From assembly GCA_023301785.1 (NCBI GenBank), contig JALZUF010000137.1, positions 1 to 41,231 of the forward strand: a DNA stretch of 41,231 nt, read 5' to 3'. Shown piece after piece: positions 38,139-41,231 of the stretch. This DNA comes from Alphaproteobacteria bacterium. Its GTDB lineage: Bacteria > Pseudomonadota > Alphaproteobacteria > Micavibrionales > Micavibrionaceae. Position 1 is the first letter of the stretch, and every line of letters starts with the position of its first letter. The position numbers and the translations under genes are program-made. A model generated the notes under the pieces. The model was not told the origin of the DNA. It was given only the letters and a program-made list of their open reading frames with translations, and ran no database searches.

Positions 38139-38298
38139 GTAGATGACAATAAGGCTTTTCATAGTGCGCGTATAGTAAAGATGCCTTCCAAAGCATATTA
38201 AAATAATAAATTTTCATATTATTGTAAAAAAAGTGATTAGTTGCTTGCTTTATGTCTTTTTATTTGATAGTTGTGCGGTGCTTACACATATTTTAATT

Positions 38299-38334
38299 TA
38301 ACATAATGCTTGACATAATACTCAGCATAAGTTA
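38299..38334 (+). promoter_or_regulatory. Imperfect inverted repeat overlapping a TTGACA -35-like box upstream of the giant adhesin
   Basis: taacataatgct (38299-38310) / agcataagtta (38324-38334); TTGACA at 38310-38315 with weak TAAAAA 17 nt downstream. Confidence 0.35.
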
Positions 38335-38472
38335 AAAAAGAGTTAACAAAAACATAATAATTGCGAGAAATTTGTATTTCGCTGTTATTTTGTTTTACAA
38401 TTTGCAACGAATATAGAGAACGAAAAAAATAGAGTAGCGTTTTAATATTGGAACTTTAGAGGAGATCATCCA

Positions 38473-41231
38473 ATGACATGTAATAATATCATACTTTCAC
38501 AACCACAAGCTGGTAGCACATTAAATCACGAAATTCCGAATGATGTGTCGGCACGTTTAAACTTCGGCCCTGACGATATATCAGGACTACGATTAGGTGG
38601 TGAAGGCGAGCTTGTCATTAGTTTTAATGGCGGTGGCCAACTTAATATTACAAACTTTGATGATGTTATCGATAATGGTAATCTTTTATACTTAGAAGAC
38701 GGTACATTAATTGACCCTTCAATTCTAACTGGCGCTCTAAAATCTCCTCAAGATTTCAATAACATTGAAACTGCTGCCGGTGCTGCAACTGATGCTGATG
38801 CAATTCGTATTGGCCAACCTGCTGCGAATACAACACAATCTATCTCTGCAACTGGTGGTCAAAAATACGTTTGTGATTTTGATCCATCAAGCGCAAACGT
38901 TGAAGTCCGCGATGGCAAAATGTATTTAACATTTGCTGACGGTTCACAGATTGTTATTAATAATTTTGAACAGGCACAATTACCTGAAGGTTTAATTCCA
39001 GCTCAAGAAGTTTTGACTGAAGTTACTGAAGTTGCTCAGCCGATTGAAGAGCTTCTTCAAATCGCAGAAGCAGGTGAAGCGAAACCACAACAAGTTGCGG
39101 AAGCGCCACGTGTTGAAGTTCAAGAATCTGTTGCGGAACAAGTATCTAATATTCAGCCTGCTGCTGGTGAAGACTTAGCGCAAACATTGGCAAATATTGA
39201 ACCTGCTGCTGGCGAGATTGGCGGCGCTACTAACTCTGGTTATGGTTTTAACAGTTCTCCAACTGCTGCTCCTTTGAATTCAATCAATGCGATTGGTCCA
39301 TTGGGCGCGACACAACTTGCTTATAATGCACCAAGTGTTAATCCAGAAAACCCATTCATTTTGTCAACACCAATTGATCCAGCACCAGTATTGAGTTCTG
39401 ATCCAGTGACACTTGATGAAACAAATACGGCTAACGGTGATGTTGTTAAGTCTGGTGAAGTTAATGTGAATTACGGCGGACAAGGTCCAAATTCAGATGG
39501 TCTAATCCCTAACGGTGATTTTGTTGCAACATGTAACGTTGATGGCGCAGAGTTGGTAGACGGTGGTTTCCAACTTTCTTCTGGTGGTGTTGACGTTGTC
39601 GTAACTGCGACTGACAATGGTTATATTGGTACGGCTGATGGCGTTACTGTTTTCACATTTGTGCTTGACCCTGAAACAGGTGAATTTGATTACACTCAAA
39701 TCGAGCCATTTGATCACTCAGATACAAACGATGATAACGAAGCTATTTGTTTAGACTTCGGTGTTCAGGTCACTGACACAACAGGTGATACGCGTTCAAC
39801 AAACGTGCGTATTAACGTGCTTGATGATGCGCCTGTTCTTACATCACAACCAATCGACATCGTTGATGAAACAGATTTTGCAAACGGTCAGCTGGTAACA
39901 ACTGGTAACTTCTCAGCCGATATGGGCGAGGATGTTGGTGGTTCTTACACTGGTAACGATAACGGATTTAATGTTTCTGGCTCAGTTGCTGGTAACAATC
40001 TGACATCGAACGGTGTTGATGTTGAGGTAACTTTTGACGCAGCGACAAATACTTATACTGGTACAGCTGGCGGCGAAACTGTTTTCACTATGGTTGTTGA
40101 TCCAGCAACTGGCGATTACACATACACACAATTCGGTCCTTTAGATCACGCAGATGCAACTGATCCAAATGATGCAATCGACTTGAACTTTGATGTGACT
40201 GTTACTGATTTTGATGGTGACTCAGCAACTGGTCAAATTCGCGTTCGTGTGCTTGATGACGCACCAATTACTGGTGACGATGTAAATACAATTGATGAAA
40301 CAAGTCTTGATGGCGGTGATATTGTTATCACGGACAGTGTTGATGTTGATTTTGGTAATGACGGTCAAGGTGCGCTTGTACCAAACGGTACATTCACTGC
40401 TGGTGGTTCATTAACTGGTGGTACATTAACATCAAACGGTGTTGAAGTTATTGTAACAAAAACTGACAATGGTTATGTTGGTGTTGCAGGCGGTGTTACT
40501 GTTTTTGAATTGGAAATCGATCCAACAACAGGTGACTACACATTTACATTAAAAGATAATCTTGATCATGCAGATGGTAATGATGATAACGATGTTATCT
40601 CATTAAACTTCGGTACAATCATCACAGATTACGATGGTGATTCAGACGCTGGTCAGATTACTATTAACATTAAAGATGATGCCCCAGAAGCCAATGATGA
40701 TAAATTGACAGTTGAAGAAGGTGAAACACAAACTGGTAATGTTATTACGAATAACGACGAAGTTGGTGCGGATGATCCTGGTACAATTACAAATGTTCGC
40801 TTTGAAGGAACGGATTATCCTGTTTCTGCGACTGGCGCAACAGTAATCGAAGGAAACTTTGGAACACTTACTATTGAAGCAAATGGTGATTATTCTTACG
40901 CTGCGAAGAACGTAGACGGCGGTATCGTTGCTGATACATCTTCATTGAATCCAACAGCGGCGGATGCTGCTGGTACACAAAATAGTGTTACAAAAGATGG
41001 TATTACAATCACTGCAAGCAATGGCGGAGACATCTCTTGGTTCTCTGATCCTGCTTTGGGTGAAGGCTTTGGTGTTGCTGGTGGTTCTGGTAGTGACAAA
41101 GTTTTTGGTAACGAATCTTTGGCTATTGATTTCGCAACGCCAGTTGATACGGCTTCCATCTCTATTGGTGATATGGGTCCAAATAACATTGGTTCAACTT
41201 TTGAATACGAAGTGCGTTTAGAAGACGGTTC
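38473..41231 (+). CDS. Giant type I-secreted adhesin (BapA-like/T1SS-143 repeat family), 3'-truncated by the window end
   Basis: ATG 38473 with AGAGGAG 8 nt upstream, open to the window end. Two N-terminal modules (GELVISFNGGGQLNITNF, GKMYLTFADGSQIVINNF), then repeats containing DYTYTQFGPLDHAD...DFDGDSATGQIRVRVLDDAP. Missing from the ORF track because it has no stop in the window. Confidence 0.88.
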   Translation, partial: MTCNNIILSQPQAGSTLNHEIPNDVSARLNFGPDDISGLRLGGEGELVISFNGGGQLNITNFDDVIDNGNLLYLEDGTLIDPSILTGALKSPQDFNNIETAAGAATDADAIRIGQPAANTTQSISATGGQKYVCDFDPSSANVEVRDGKMYLTFADGSQIVINNFEQAQLPEGLIPAQEVLTEVTEVAQPIEELLQIAEAGEAKPQQVAEAPRVEVQESVAEQVSNIQPAAGEDLAQTLANIEPAAGEIGGATNSGYGFNSSPTAAPLNSINAIGPLGATQLAYNAPSVNPENPFILSTPIDPAPVLSSDPVTLDETNTANGDVVKSGEVNVNYGGQGPNSDGLIPNGDFVATCNVDGAELVDGGFQLSSGGVDVVVTATDNGYIGTADGVTVFTFVLDPETGEFDYTQIEPFDHSDTNDDNEAICLDFGVQVTDTTGDTRSTNVRINVLDDAPVLTSQPIDIVDETDFANGQLVTTGNFSADMGEDVGGSYTGNDNGFNVSGSVAGNNLTSNGVDVEVTFDAATNTYTGTAGGETVFTMVVDPATGDYTYTQFGPLDHADATDPNDAIDLNFDVTVTDFDGDSATGQIRVRVLDDAPITGDDVNTIDETSLDGGDIVITDSVDVDFGNDGQGALVPNGTFTAGGSLTGGTLTSNGVEVIVTKTDNGYVGVAGGVTVFELEIDPTTGDYTFTLKDNLDHADGNDDNDVISLNFGTIITDYDGDSDAGQITINIKDDAPEANDDKLTVEEGETQTGNVITNNDEVGADDPGTITNVRFEGTDYPVSATGATVIEGNFGTLTIEANGDYSYAAKNVDGGIVADTSSLNPTAADAAGTQNSVTKDGITITASNGGDISWFSDPALGEGFGVAGGSGSDKVFGNESLAIDFATPVDTASISIGDMGPNNIGSTFEYEVRLEDG
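39382..41231 (+). repeat. Protein-level tandem repeats: three complete T1SS-143-like units (about 149, 144 and 140 aa) and the start of a different module
   Basis: Unit boundaries at the (D)DAP junctions: 39382, 39829, 40261, 40681. Confidence 0.85.

Noticed and set aside
39502-41221. ORFs 39502..39717 (-), 40896..41189 (-) and 40964..41221 (+)
   Set aside because: They lie inside the open-ended adhesin frame that starts at 38473, which has a strong RBS and clear repeat structure; treated as spurious.
1-41231. tRNA, rRNA, transposase, integrase or phage structural genes
   Set aside because: None recognised by reading; the tail-fibre-like motif is embedded in prepilin genes rather than in a prophage.

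Overview
The window is about 41.2 kb of AT-rich bacterial DNA. The gene content looks alphaproteobacterial, but that is inference. Four blocks stand out. (1) 3.5-23.1 kb is an exopolysaccharide (EPS)/capsule locus: Wza-like and Wzc-like export proteins, a flippase, an O-antigen-ligase-type polymerase, one GT4 glycosyltransferase, one methyltransferase, one acyltransferase and three sulfotransferases from two families. It is bracketed by two RTX proteins, a serralysin-type M10 protease and a 1366-aa multidomain RTX protein with a CBM36/60-like N-terminus. (2) 23.3-27.9 kb holds three tandem paralogous prepilin-like proteins with very large ectodomains. Two carry a 'GN(V/M)GVGxxxPxEKxHVxxGN' motif that resembles phage tail-fibre/S74-chaperone proteins. 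The third ends in a Cys-rich tail with tandem CEDRGDCP repeats, followed by a perfect-stem terminator. (3) 27.9-38.2 kb is mostly housekeeping: an RsmC-like methyltransferase, a SIMPL protein, a single-ring ClpA-like AAA ATPase, serB, pdxJ, serC, serA, an orphan TSPPY methyltransferase, an MscS channel and a response-regulator pair. (4) 38.47 kb to the window end is an open-ended giant type I-secreted (T1SS) adhesin, absent from the ORF track because it has no stop in the window. It has tandem BapA-prefix-like N-terminal modules, TAAG/PAAG sites that could be LapG-type cleavage sites, and T1SS-143-type repeats of about 140-149 aa. The best candidates for something undescribed are the phage-fibre-motif prepilin triplet and its pairing with a sulfated-EPS/RTX surface locus. 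Product calls come from reading translations and recognising motifs; no database search was run.
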